This document shows positions 8,516 to 16,079 of a stretch of 64,000 nucleotides of DNA, in pieces. Source of the stretch: Streptomyces sp. 1222.5 (GTDB taxonomy: Bacteria > Actinomycetota > Actinomycetes > Streptomycetales > Streptomycetaceae); the NCBI RefSeq assembly GCF_900105245.1, contig NZ_FNSZ01000001.1, positions 6,942,001-7,006,000 on the forward strand, written 5' to 3'. Numbering within the stretch: position 1 is the stretch's first letter; each line of letters starts with the position of its first letter. Made by a program: the position numbers and the translations under genes. Below the pieces are notes generated by a model. That model was not told the DNA's origin. It saw only the letters and a list, made by a program, of their open reading frames with translations, and did no database searches.

Positions 8516-8587
8516 TGCGCGATACTGGGATTGAACCAGTGACCTCTTCCGTGTCAGGGAAGCGCTCTCCCGCTGAGCTAATCGCGC
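8516..8587 (-). tRNA. tRNA-Val(GAC), copy 2, variant acceptor stem
   Basis: The body is identical to the flanking copies from D-arm to T-arm, but the acceptor stem is GCGCGAT/ATCGCGC instead of GGACGAT/ATCGTCC. Both strands of the stem changed together, so pairing is kept. Anticodon GAC. Confidence 0.95.
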
Positions 8588-8635
8588 GGGGTGCGGATCT
8601 TCGAGAAGACCCTCGGACCTTCGAAGAAGATCCAG

Positions 8636-8707
8636 TGGACGATACTGGGATTGAACCAGTGACCTCTTCCGTGTCAGGGAAGCGCTCTCCCGCTGAGCTA
8701 ATCGTCC
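8636..8707 (-). tRNA. tRNA-Val(GAC), copy 1 of cluster
   Basis: Same sequence as the copy at 8415-8486, with acceptor stem GGACGAT/ATCGTCC and anticodon GAC. Only 4 bases separate it from the tRNA-Cys gene, which implies a common precursor. Confidence 0.95.
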
Positions 8708-8711
8708 TTGG

Positions 8712-8782
8712 AGGTGGAGACGGGATTTGAACCCGTGTAGACGGCTTTGCAGGCCGTTGCCTCGCCTCTCGGCCACTCCACC
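8712..8782 (-). tRNA. tRNA-Cys(GCA)
   Basis: 71-nt cloverleaf with acceptor GGTGGAG/CTCCACC, anticodon loop CTGCAAA (anticodon GCA), T-loop TTCAAAT and the U discriminator expected for Cys. It is second in the five-tRNA minus-strand operon. Confidence 0.95.
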
Positions 8783-8820
8783 AGGAGTGTAGGGGATCGG
8801 GATGACCCCTTCTTCCTTCG

Positions 8821-8893
8821 AGCGGACGACGAGGCTCGAACTCGCGACCTCAACCTTGGCAAGGTTGCGCTCTACCAACTGAGCTACGTCCGC
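8821..8893 (-). tRNA. tRNA-Gly(GCC)
   Basis: 73-nt cloverleaf with acceptor GCGGACG/CGTCCGC, anticodon loop TTGCCAA (anticodon GCC), T-loop TTCGAGC and U discriminator. It is the first gene of the tRNA operon, which must start in the short gap before pabB. Confidence 0.95.
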
Positions 8894-9058
8894 CTGTCGT
8901 TTCGGTCCGCTTCCGCGTCCCGGCGACGTGTTGAACTCTAGCGGATTCCCGGGCCAGTACAAAAACGCGTTTGCGCAGCGTGCTGCGGTGCTTCCGGCGG
9001 ACCCCGTGGTCAGGGCCCCCGCCGGGACATCCCCGGGCCACCTGTCCGACACCCGACC

Positions 9059-9064
9059 TAGACT
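9059..9064 (+). promoter_or_regulatory. -10 box of a probably leaderless pabB mRNA
   Basis: TAGACT ends 7 bases before GTG 9072, so transcription would begin at or next to the start codon (9070-9072). There is no ribosome site and no clear -35. Confidence 0.55.
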
Positions 9065-9071
9065 CGACCAT

Positions 9072-10139
9072 GTGCTCCACCACCCTTCCGGCCCCGCTTC
9101 CCGGCTCTCTCCGCTGGCCCGCTTCGGTGACCGCGTCGCCACCGGCCTCCTCGATGTCACGAGCGATCCGGCCGCCCTGGACTCCACCGGTTTCTGGGCC
9201 GTCTGCGCGGACTTCGAGGGCCGCCTCACCTGCGCCCGCTTCGCCGACGTACGGGAGGAACCGGTGCCCGCGCCGGTGCCGGGCGGCTGGCGGGGACCGG
9301 CCGTGGGGGAGTGGACCACCTCCCTGGACCGCCCCGCGTACACGGCCGCCGTCCGCCGGATACGCGAGCACATCGCGGCCGGCGAGGTCTACCAGGCCAA
9401 CCTCTGCCGGGTGCTCAGCGCGCCCGTCGCCCCCGACGCCGACGTGGACGCCCTGACCTCGCTGCTCGCCCGCGGCAACCCGGCGCCGTACGGGGGGACG
9501 ATCCGTCTGCCGGAGCACGGCGTGGAGATCGCCACCGCCTCGCCCGAACTGTTCCTGCGCCGGGACGGCAGGGTCGTGGAGTCCGGCCCCATCAAGGGCA
9601 CCGGGCGCACCGAGGCGGATCTCCTGGAGAAGGACTACGCCGAGAACGTGATGATCGTGGACCTCGTCCGCAACGACATCGGACGCGTCTGCGCGACCGG
9701 CAGCGTCTCGGTGCCCGACCTGTGCGCGGTGGAGAAGCACCCCGGCCTGGTCCACCTGGTGTCCACGGTCCGGGGCGAGCTGGGGGAGGACGCCGGATGG
9801 CCCGAGCTGCTCGCGGCGGCCTTCCCGCCCGGTTCGGTGACCGGTGCGCCGAAGTCGAGCGCGCTGCGGATCATCGAGGCCCTGGAGACGGCCCCGCGCG
9901 GTCCGTACTGCGGCGGCATCGGCTGGGTGGACGCCGACCGGGGCACCGGCGAGCTCGCGGTCGGCATCCGGACCTTCTGGATCGACCGGGCCGAGGGCGT
10001 CCTGCGCTTCGGCACCGGCGCCGGCATCACCTGGGGGTCGGACCCCGACGGCGAGTGGCGGGAGACCGAGCTGAAGGCGTCCCGGCTGCTGGCGGTAGCG
10101 TCGGGGACGTACGAGGAGAGCGGAAGGGCGTTCGCATGA
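9072..10139 (+). CDS. pabB: Aminodeoxychorismate synthase component I (chorismate-binding enzyme)
   Basis: Aminates chorismate to 4-amino-4-deoxychorismate in folate synthesis. The 355-aa chain ends in a chorismate-binding domain with GPIKGTGRT, DLVRNDIGRV and PPGSVTGAPK, and IETA-type active-site surroundings. The overlap (ATGA) with a class IV aminotransferase that looks like PabC favours PabB over anthranilate synthase TrpE. No glutaminase (PabA) gene lies in the window. The start is unclear: the frame opens at 8928, but that stretch overlaps the tRNA promoter region. I chose GTG 9072 because a TAGACT box sits exactly where a leaderless mRNA needs it. An ATG at 9070 is in another frame. 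Confidence 0.85.
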   Translation: MLHHPSGPASRLSPLARFGDRVATGLLDVTSDPAALDSTGFWAVCADFEGRLTCARFADVREEPVPAPVPGGWRGPAVGEWTTSLDRPAYTAAVRRIREHIAAGEVYQANLCRVLSAPVAPDADVDALTSLLARGNPAPYGGTIRLPEHGVEIATASPELFLRRDGRVVESGPIKGTGRTEADLLEKDYAENVMIVDLVRNDIGRVCATGSVSVPDLCAVEKHPGLVHLVSTVRGELGEDAGWPELLAAAFPPGSVTGAPKSSALRIIEALETAPRGPYCGGIGWVDADRGTGELAVGIRTFWIDRAEGVLRFGTGAGITWGSDPDGEWRETELKASRLLAVASGTYEESGRAFA

Positions 10140-10957
10140 AGATCTGGCTGGACGGCGAGCTGCGGGACCTGGAGTCCGCGCGTGTCTCCGTCTTCGACCA
10201 CGGACTGACGGTCGGCGACGGCATCTTCGAGACGGTGAAGGCGGTCCACGGCAAACCCTTCGCCCTCACCCGGCACCTGGACCGGCTGACCCGGTCCGCC
10301 CGTGGCCTCGGGCTGCCCGACCCCGACCACGACGAGGTGCGCGAGGCCTGCGCGGCCGTCCTGGAGGCCAACCCGATGCCGCTCGGCCGGCTGCGGATCA
10401 CCTACACCGGCGGCCACGGCCCGCTCGGCTCCGACCGCGGCGAGCACGGCCCGACCCTGTTCGCCGCCGTCGGCGAGACCACCCGCCGGCCGGACGTCAC
10501 GGCCGTGATCACGGTCCCGTGGACGCGCAACGAGCGGGGCGCCCTGACCGGCCTGAAGACCACCTCGTACGCCGAGAACGTGGTCGCCCTGGCCCGCGCC
10601 CACCAACACGGCGCCTCCGAGGCGCTGTTCGGCAACACGGTCGGGCAGCTCTGCGAGGGCACCGGCTCGAACGTCTTCGTCGTCCTGGACGGCGAGATCC
10701 ACACCCCGCCGGTCGCCTCGGGCTGTCTGCCCGGCATCACCCGCGCCCTGGCGATCGAGTGGACGGGCGCCAGGGAGACGGACCTGCCGCTGGACGTGCT
10801 CGACCGGGCCGACGAGGTCTTCCTGACCTCCACCCTGCGGGACGTGCAGGCGGTGCACCGGGTGGACGACCAGGAGCTGGACGGCGCCCCGGGCCCGGTG
10901 ACCGCCAAGGCCATGCGGATCTTCGACGAGCGGGCCGGGCAGGACCTCGACCCCTGA
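10136..10957 (+). CDS. pabC: Aminodeoxychorismate lyase, class IV aminotransferase fold
   Basis: Releases pyruvate from aminodeoxychorismate to give p-aminobenzoate; PLP enzyme. 273 aa. Hallmarks are FDHGLTVGDGIFETVKAV at the N terminus, the Lys of GLKTTSYAENVVALA (candidate PLP Schiff base), SEALFGNTVGQLCEGTGSNVFV and a late STLRDVQAV. ATG 10136 overlaps the pabB stop by 4 bp, so both are translated together. Branched-chain or D-amino-acid aminotransferase is the alternative reading from the fold alone, but the pabB partner argues for PabC. Confidence 0.85.
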   Translation: MKIWLDGELRDLESARVSVFDHGLTVGDGIFETVKAVHGKPFALTRHLDRLTRSARGLGLPDPDHDEVREACAAVLEANPMPLGRLRITYTGGHGPLGSDRGEHGPTLFAAVGETTRRPDVTAVITVPWTRNERGALTGLKTTSYAENVVALARAHQHGASEALFGNTVGQLCEGTGSNVFVVLDGEIHTPPVASGCLPGITRALAIEWTGARETDLPLDVLDRADEVFLTSTLRDVQAVHRVDDQELDGAPGPVTAKAMRIFDERAGQDLDP

Positions 10958-11040
10958 TCCCGGCGGGCGCGGGAGGGGCGTCACCGGGCCCGTGAACCGG
11001 CAGTGGCGCGCGAACGCCCTTTCCCGGGGCGGAAAACGAG

Positions 11041-11069
11041 CTGACGGGACCGGCCGGTGCGGGTAGAAC
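11041..11069 (+). promoter_or_regulatory. Promoter of the GNAT gene (leaderless type)
   Basis: CTGACG (11041-11046), a 17-bp spacer, then TAGAAC (11064-11069). The predicted start site falls on GTG 11074 / ATG 11077, so the mRNA should lack a leader. Confidence 0.6.
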
Positions 11070-11076
11070 ACCAGTG

Positions 11077-11901
11077 ATGACCACGACCCTGCGGCCGAAC
11101 GAGCCGCTCCGGCACCACCCCGACGGGACCCGTTCACGCCGTTTCCAGGTGTGTGTGAACAGCCGTCCCGTCGGCGAGATCCATCTCGGCACCTCACTCT
11201 CCCTCGGCGCCTCCGTGGCCCGCGTCCTGGAGCTGCGGGTCGAGGAACCGGACCGGCGGCGCGGCCGGGGAACGGTGGCCGCGCTCGCCGCGGAGGAGGT
11301 GGCGCGCGGCTGGGGCTGCCGGCAGATCGAGACGGTCGTCCCCGCCGCCGCGGAGGCCGCCCTGCGGCTGTTCGACACCCTGGGGTACACCGTGCGCAAC
11401 CGGGGCATGGAGAAGCGCCTCGGCACCACCCCGCCCGAACTGCCGCCCGGCAGCCGGGCGCGGCCCATGACGGGGGCCGAGTTCGAGGCGTGGCGGGAGC
11501 ACGAGGGCGAGACCTACGCCCGCCAGTGGATCGAGCGGGGCGTCCCCGAGGCCGTGGCCCGCGCCAAGGCGGCCGACGACCACGCGCGGCTGCTGCCGCG
11601 GGGCCTCGCCACCGACGGGGTGGTCTTCAGCGCTCTGGAGCACGACGGGACCCCTGTCGGCACGCTCTGGCTGGCCCTCCAGGAGGCCGCGGCCTTCGTG
11701 TACGACGTCCGGATCGACGCGGTGTACCGCGGCCGGGGCCACGGCCGCACGCTCATGCTGCTGGCCGAGCGCCAGGCGATCGAGGCCGGCCGCCCGGTCC
11801 TCGGCCTCAACGTCTTCGCGGGCAACACCCCGGCCGAGCGCCTGTACGCCTCACTCGGCTATGAAACGGTGACCCACTCCCTCGCCAAGCCTCTGCTGTA
11901 G
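11077..11901 (+). CDS. Tandem GNAT-domain N-acetyltransferase
   Basis: 274-aa protein with two GNAT-like halves. Half 1 (about 20-115) has ARVLELRVEEPDRRRGRGTV, a degenerate acetyl-CoA P-loop, and a C-terminal RLFDTLGYTVRNRGM. Half 2 (about 130-274) has VRIDAVYRGRGHGRTLML, the canonical R/Q-x-x-G-x-G/A loop, and AERLYASLGYETVTHSLAK. It resembles tandem-GNAT enzymes such as mycothiol synthase MshD only in architecture; the substrate is unknown. GTG at 11074 is an equally possible start; no ribosome site is present and a -35/-10 pair places the mRNA 5' end at the start codon. Confidence 0.85.
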   Translation: MTTTLRPNEPLRHHPDGTRSRRFQVCVNSRPVGEIHLGTSLSLGASVARVLELRVEEPDRRRGRGTVAALAAEEVARGWGCRQIETVVPAAAEAALRLFDTLGYTVRNRGMEKRLGTTPPELPPGSRARPMTGAEFEAWREHEGETYARQWIERGVPEAVARAKAADDHARLLPRGLATDGVVFSALEHDGTPVGTLWLALQEAAAFVYDVRIDAVYRGRGHGRTLMLLAERQAIEAGRPVLGLNVFAGNTPAERLYASLGYETVTHSLAKPLL

Positions 11902-11963
11902 GCCCCTGCCGCCGACGGCCCACGGCACTGCGCGCGGGCCACGACGCCCGGAGCTCCGCCGAC

Positions 11964-12488
11964 TCAGGCCTCCCGCTCGGCCAGCAGCCGGTCGGTGATC
12001 TCCTCGATCCGCTCGCGCAGCCCCTCCTGGCTCTTGCCGCCGTCGAGGCGTTCGCCGCCGATGACGTACGTCGGGGTGCCGGTCACACCGATGGCCTTGC
12101 CCTCGGCCTGGTCGGCGTCGACGATCAGGATGTGCCGGCCGTCGATCAGCGCGGTGTCGAACTCCTCGGCGTCCAGACCGAGTTCACGGGCCACCTCGAC
12201 CAGCAGGGACTCGCCCTGCCGATCCAGCTCCGCCACCCGCTCCAGCACGGCCTCCACGTACGGCCAGCCCTTGCCCTGCTCCAGCGCCTCCTCGGCGGCC
12301 TGCGCGGCGGCGAAGGCGTGCTTGTGCTTCTCCAGCGGGAAGTGCCGCAGACGCAGCTCCAGCCGGTCGCCGTAGCGGGCGCGCAGGGCGCGGACGTCGT
12401 CCAGGGCGGTGCGGCAGTCGGGGCACTGCAGTTCGCACCAGACGTCGAGGACGAGGGCATCGGTGCGGGCCGGGGAGGAGTCGCTCAT
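11964..12488 (-). CDS. DsbA-family (FrnE-like) thioredoxin-fold protein
   Basis: 174-aa DsbA-fold oxidoreductase. The active-site motif is CPDC within DVWCELQCPDCRTALDD, and the cis-proline loop is TGTPTYVIGGERLDG. A helical insert lies between, as in DsbA/FrnE. There is no signal peptide from ATG 12488, so it should act in the cytoplasm, perhaps as a disulfide or thiol-dependent reductase. The frame continues upstream to 12707, but codon use there is not typical. It converges on the GNAT gene. Confidence 0.82.
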   Translation of the reverse strand: MSDSSPARTDALVLDVWCELQCPDCRTALDDVRALRARYGDRLELRLRHFPLEKHKHAFAAAQAAEEALEQGKGWPYVEAVLERVAELDRQGESLLVEVARELGLDAEEFDTALIDGRHILIVDADQAEGKAIGVTGTPTYVIGGERLDGGKSQEGLRERIEEITDRLLAEREA

Positions 12489-12733
12489 GCGCACCAGTGT
12501 TCCAGGCCGGGTGCGGCCGACCCAATCGGGACGCCGCAGGGCCCCGGGCCGGAGCGGGGGAGGGGGCGACCGGCACTCCGGTAGGAGTCGACCCGGAGAT
12601 GTCCCTGATGTCCGCCGGGACCGTGGCCTCACGGCGACCGGGCGGTGCAGGATGGAAGGGACGAAGCGCATCCGCGGACGCCGGTGTGCGCTTGGCCGCA
12701 CCGCCACCGAACCGAGCCCGCCAGGAGGACCGG

Positions 12734-13177
12734 ATGATTGCCGAGACCGTCTGTTCCGCCGTGTCCGCGGCGGGCCTGGGCATCGCGGTGGTCACGGCCT
12801 ACCGCAGGCGCTTCCTGTCGGCGGCCCGCATCGCGGCCTACTCCCTCGTACCGGTCGGCCTGGTGATGACCGGAGTCGTCGGCTGGCTCGCCGACACCGC
12901 GTTCAGTCCCACGGCCTGGGCGGGCTTCGGGCTGCTGGGCGCCGCCTGGCTGCTGCTCACCGGCACCCGCGCGGTGGAGCGCCGGCGCGGCGGCGCCGGC
13001 GCGGAGCGCAAGGCGGCCAAGGACGACCGGCGGGACGCGGTGGCACCCGCGGCCTCGGCGCCCTCCCTGGGGCAGGGCTCACGCCCCGCGTCACGACCGG
13101 CCGCCGCCCCCCGCCCCGCCGACTCGGCCGACGACTTCAGCGACATCGAGGCCATCCTCAAGAAGCACGGCATATGA
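12734..13177 (+). CDS. Membrane protein of unknown function
   Basis: 147-aa protein that I do not recognise by function. Two or three membrane helices occupy residues 1-85 (TVCSAVSAAGLGIAVVTAY, IAAYSLVPVGLVMTGVVGWL, WAGFGLLGAAWLLLTG). A basic, Ala-rich cytoplasmic segment follows, and the protein ends in SDDFSDIEAILKKHGI-like acidic helix (DDFSDIEAILKKHGI), a motif that could bind a partner. The start ATG has a textbook ribosome site AGGAGGA (12723-12729). Confidence 0.75.
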   Translation: MIAETVCSAVSAAGLGIAVVTAYRRRFLSAARIAAYSLVPVGLVMTGVVGWLADTAFSPTAWAGFGLLGAAWLLLTGTRAVERRRGGAGAERKAAKDDRRDAVAPAASAPSLGQGSRPASRPAAAPRPADSADDFSDIEAILKKHGI

Positions 13178-13331
13178 CAGTCACACCATTCACGGAAACG
13201 ACACAGTGAGTCCCGGGACGTCCGGAATCGTTCATGAGACGAACGAGAGATCACGGTTTCGGTGAAGTCCCGCAAGATCCCCGAGTGCTGATCGCGTCCG
13301 GGGCGCCGAGTGGGTCATCATCGGCCGCGAG

Positions 13332-13484
13332 ATGCTGGACACAACACAGAGCGAGGCCGCGCCGCCCAAGGACGAGCCGCGCGGATGCCTCTTCGCCCTT
13401 TCCCAGCCACCGCTGATGATCTTCCTTGCGGTGATCGGGTGTCTGCTGCTCATGGCTGCGCTGCACGACCTGCTGCTGCTGTGA
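13332..13484 (+). CDS. Small single-pass membrane protein (50 aa)
   Basis: 50-residue product of unknown function: an acidic-polar N terminus (MLDTTQSEAAPPKDEPRG), then a C-terminal membrane helix that begins about residue 28 (PLMIFLAVIGCLLLMAALHDLLLL) and reaches the end, a tail-anchored arrangement. The ribosome site is weak (CGCGAG), which lowers confidence, but the hydrophobic segment and the strong terminator 10 bases after the stop support a real gene. Confidence 0.55.
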   Translation: MLDTTQSEAAPPKDEPRGCLFALSQPPLMIFLAVIGCLLLMAALHDLLLL

Positions 13485-13493
13485 GCCGTACGC

Positions 13494-13524
13494 GTCGGTC
13501 CCGGCGCCACCCGCCGGGACCGAC
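13494..13524. terminator. Bidirectional hairpin between convergent genes
   Basis: GTCGGTCCCGGC (13494-13505) pairs exactly with 13513-13524 around a 7-base loop, between the 50-aa gene and the CGNR gene that converge here. Confidence 0.75.
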
Positions 13525-13566
13525 GTCGCCACGGACCGGAAGGGGGCCGCCCCCGGCCCGGCCGGG

Positions 13567-14127
13567 TCAGCCCGCCGCTTCCTTGCGCCGCGCCCGGTAG
13601 GCGGCGACATGCAGCCGGTTCCCGCAGGTCCGGCTGTCGCAGTAGCGGCGCGAGCGGTTGCGGGACAGATCGACGAAGGCGCGCCGGCAGTCCGGTGCCT
13701 CGCAGCGCCGCAGCCGCTCCTGCTCCCCGGCGACCACGAAGAAGGCGAGCGCCATTCCGCAGTCCGCGGCGAGGTGATCGGCAACGGACGCCCCGGGGGC
13801 GAAGTAGTGCACATGCCAGTCGTAGCCGTCGTGGTCCGTGAGGCGCGGAGTGGTGCCGGCCGCGGCCACCAGCTCGTTGATCATCCCCGCGGCGGCCCGG
13901 GCGTCCGGGGCCGCGAAGATCCCCGCGAACCGGCCGCGGATCTTGCGCACCGCCGACAGGTCGAACTCGGACAGCACGCCGACATCGCTGATTTCGTGGT
14001 TTCGCACGAAGTCGGCGAGAGCCGCGACATCCTGCAGTCCGTCCGAGGCGGTGTCGTCCTCCGGCGCGGAGTTCACCAGATCGACCACGGTGTCGAGTGC
14101 GCACCGGGTGTCGTGGGTGATCAGCAC
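13567..14127 (-). CDS. CGNR zinc-finger (ABATE-domain) regulator
   Basis: 186-aa putative DNA-binding regulator. Residues 1-130 match the ABATE domain (alpha/beta region found before CGNR fingers); the last 45 residues are the CGNR zinc finger with CEAPDCRRAFVDLSRN, RYCDSRTCGNRLHVAAYRARR, four Cys in place. The family is thought to control stress or detoxification genes; no target is evident. I chose GTG 14127, preceded by AGGGAG; the frame runs on to 14316 without good codon use. It is codirectional with ssgB, 310 bp downstream of that gene. Confidence 0.85.
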   Translation of the reverse strand: MLITHDTRCALDTVVDLVNSAPEDDTASDGLQDVAALADFVRNHEISDVGVLSEFDLSAVRKIRGRFAGIFAAPDARAAAGMINELVAAAGTTPRLTDHDGYDWHVHYFAPGASVADHLAADCGMALAFFVVAGEQERLRRCEAPDCRRAFVDLSRNRSRRYCDSRTCGNRLHVAAYRARRKEAAG

Positions 14128-14436
14128 GTTTCGCTCCCTGGCCTGGTGGTCGGGCGGGCGCCCGCCGATGCTGGCCGATGGTAGCGACAACGCGCCCACC
14201 GCACCGGTCCCGGCCGACCTCGACTGCCGGTAGAACGCCTCCGTGCCGCAGGCGGTTCCCGGAAGCACGGCCGAAGGGCCGAGCGCCGTCCAGACGTGCC
14301 GGAGACACACGGGCACAGGCCGACACCGTCCCGCGAACGCTCACGGTGACGGCGCCGGCCTGTGCCGTATGCGGTTGTCTTGGCCCGAGCCGTCTCCCCG
14401 AGTGGACGGCGCCGGGCTGCTTCGGAGGGCGGCGAC
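14128..14436. other. Region between ssgB and the CGNR gene
   Basis: About 310 bp. On the plus strand TAGAAC (14231-14236) sits exactly 7 bases before GTG 14243, which opens a 65-codon frame to 14440; whether it is expressed is uncertain. On the minus strand TACCAT (14183-14178) may be the -10 box of the CGNR gene. Confidence 0.4.
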
Positions 14437-14850
14437 CTAACTCTCCGCCAGGATGTGCGAGAGCTCCTGATCCAGATCGAAGTGCCGGTGCTCCGTGCCG
14501 GGCGGCACGGCGGCGTCGGTTCGCTTCAGGAAGGACTCCAGGGCCCGCGCCGGGGCCTCCAGCAGAGCCTCTCCCTCAGGCGAGCTGAGGGCGATGCAGA
14601 CGACGCCCTGACCATGGCTGCGCGATGGCCAGACGCGGACGTCGCCGGTGCCGGTGGGCCGGTGCAGCCCCTCGGCGAGGAGGTCGCGGGCGAACACCCA
14701 CTCGACGGTCTCCTCGGCTCCGGTGTGGAAGGTGGCGTGCACGGCGTAGGGGTCGGCCGTGTCGTACCGCAGGCCTGCGGGGACAGGCAGGGAGGACTCG
14801 CTCGACACAACGAGGCGCAGGTGCAGCTCGCAGCTGACCGTGGTGTTCAT
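14437..14850 (-). CDS. ssgB: Sporulation septum-site protein SsgB
   Basis: 137 aa, the exact length known for SsgB, the SsgA-like protein that, with SsgA, recruits FtsZ to sporulation septum sites in aerial hyphae. The sequence from MNTTVSCELHLRLVVSS through YAVHATFHTG, VEWVFARDLLAEGL and the acidic C terminus is that of the near-invariant Streptomyces SsgB. It localises at future septa. The ATG at 14850 is chosen by family length. In S. coelicolor ssgB is reported to depend on the stress sigma factor SigH; here a GTTTAC element lies about 85 bases upstream (minus strand), but I could not confirm a matching -10. Confidence 0.97.
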   Translation of the reverse strand: MNTTVSCELHLRLVVSSESSLPVPAGLRYDTADPYAVHATFHTGAEETVEWVFARDLLAEGLHRPTGTGDVRVWPSRSHGQGVVCIALSSPEGEALLEAPARALESFLKRTDAAVPPGTEHRHFDLDQELSHILAES

Positions 14851-15027
14851 AAGCGCCAGGGCCTTTCGCTCAGTGTGCGCTCGGGGATTCGCACGTCGGC
14901 GAAATCGACATGCCACCTACGGTGCCGTTGTAAACCCCTCTGGGAGTTTTGCCTGGCTTTACGTAACTCTTCCGGCCGAGAACTCGTACCAGATCTACGA
15001 CCATTCCAGTGACTGGATTCACTCCGG

Positions 15028-15033
15028 TAGGGT
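15028..15033 (+). promoter_or_regulatory. -10 box of a probably leaderless gene
   Basis: TAGGGT ends 8 bases before ATG 15042 and no ribosome site intervenes, so the PGPGW-protein mRNA should start at or just before its ATG. Confidence 0.5.
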
Positions 15034-15041
15034 TTGTCTGT

Positions 15042-15506
15042 ATGAATACGGGGAGTGACGAGCCGGGTGAGGTCGCAGTGGCCGGGGACGAGAGGAAGGC
15101 GGACGATCGAGTGAGTGACGCCGACGCCGAGCGGGGCCTCGGCTCCCGTGCGCCGGAATTCGTCAAGGCCCGCCGGGCCCTGCACGTGAGCTGGCAGGTC
15201 GGTGTCTTCGTGATCGGCCTGGCGGTCGTTGCCCTGGGCATCGTGATGCTGCCGCTGCCAGGACCCGGCTGGGTGGTGATCTTCGGCGGCATGGCGATCT
15301 GGGCGACCGAGTTCGTCTGGGCCCAGCTGGTCCTCCGCTGGACGAAACGCAAAGTCACCGAGGCCGCCCAGCGGGCCCTCGATCCCAAGGTGCGCCGGCG
15401 CAACATCACCCTCACCGTGATCGGTCTGGTGATCGTGGGCGTGCTGGTGGGGATCTATCTGTGGAAGTTCGGCGTCGTCATGCCGTGGAAGATCAAGGAC
15501 CAGTGA
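15042..15506 (+). CDS. PGPGW-domain membrane protein (TIGR02611 type)
   Basis: 154-aa integral membrane protein of unknown role. About 40 polar residues at the N terminus are followed by helix 1 (VGVFVIGLAVVALGIVML), the signature PLPGPGWVVIFGG, helix 2 running into WATEFVWAQLVL, a basic loop and helix 3 (LTVIGLVIVGVLVGIYLWKF). It is divergent from ssgB with a 190-bp shared promoter region, and this neighbourhood is kept in Streptomyces, but a link to sporulation is only inference. Start ATG 15042; leaderless by promoter position. Confidence 0.85.
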   Translation: MNTGSDEPGEVAVAGDERKADDRVSDADAERGLGSRAPEFVKARRALHVSWQVGVFVIGLAVVALGIVMLPLPGPGWVVIFGGMAIWATEFVWAQLVLRWTKRKVTEAAQRALDPKVRRRNITLTVIGLVIVGVLVGIYLWKFGVVMPWKIKDQ

Positions 15507-15590
15507 TCCGCCGCCCGGGGCCCGGCCGCCACCGGTCCGGCCCCTGGTCGGGACCACCCCCTGACATCGGGTAATGTTCTTCCTGCGCCC

Positions 15591-15662
15591 GGGCGATTAG
15601 CTCAGTGGGAGAGCGCTTCGTTCACACCGAAGAGGTCACTGGTTCGAACCCAGTATCGCCCA
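15591..15662 (+). tRNA. tRNA-Val(CAC), copy 1
   Basis: 72-nt cloverleaf with acceptor GGGCGAT/ATCGCCC, anticodon loop TTCACAC (anticodon CAC), T-arm ACTGG/CCAGT. CCA is not encoded. It reads the GTG codon, which is frequent here. Confidence 0.95.
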
Positions 15663-15670
15663 CCCGGACC

Positions 15671-15703
15671 GACGGCCCATCTGCTTCGAGCAGGTGGGCC
15701 GTC
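15671..15703 (+). terminator. Terminator of the first tRNA-Val(CAC)
   Basis: A 14-bp stem (15671-15684 with 15690-15703, one wobble) capped by TTCGA lies 8 bases after the tRNA. Confidence 0.7.
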
Positions 15704-16079
15704 GTCGTCCCCCCTGGCTCACGCGGTGGGCTGCTTCGGGCGTGGCAAAGCCTCCGGGAGAAGTTCCTGACGCAGGCGGCCGGCGGAAATACCGCGGACG
15801 TCTTCCGGAATGCCGTCGCATTTCTTCGCAAGTACGACAAGCGCGGAATTCCCGCGCGCCTCAAGTCCCGAGTGCCGGCCCAAATCTGAGCCCCAGTCAC
15901 TTCGGTCGGCTCGCACGCCGTGTCGCTCTTCGGCATATTCCGCTTCGGCGCGTCGAACCCGAACCCGGCGCCGCCCGGCGGGGAGACGCCCGCACGGCGG
16001 CGAAGGGTGGCCCGTGTCGCGGCGGGGCGCATGAGGACCCGTACTCGGATCACCGAGCCCGGCCGGGCAGACTCGGACC
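15704..16079. other. Intergenic, no convincing gene
   Basis: 375 bp after the tRNA terminator. Frames on both strands have mixed codon use. The stretch 15765-15895 is less GC-rich than its surroundings. CAGACT at 16068-16073 lies 7 bases before ATG 16080 and is the likely -10 box of the next gene, giving a leaderless mRNA. Confidence 0.5.
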
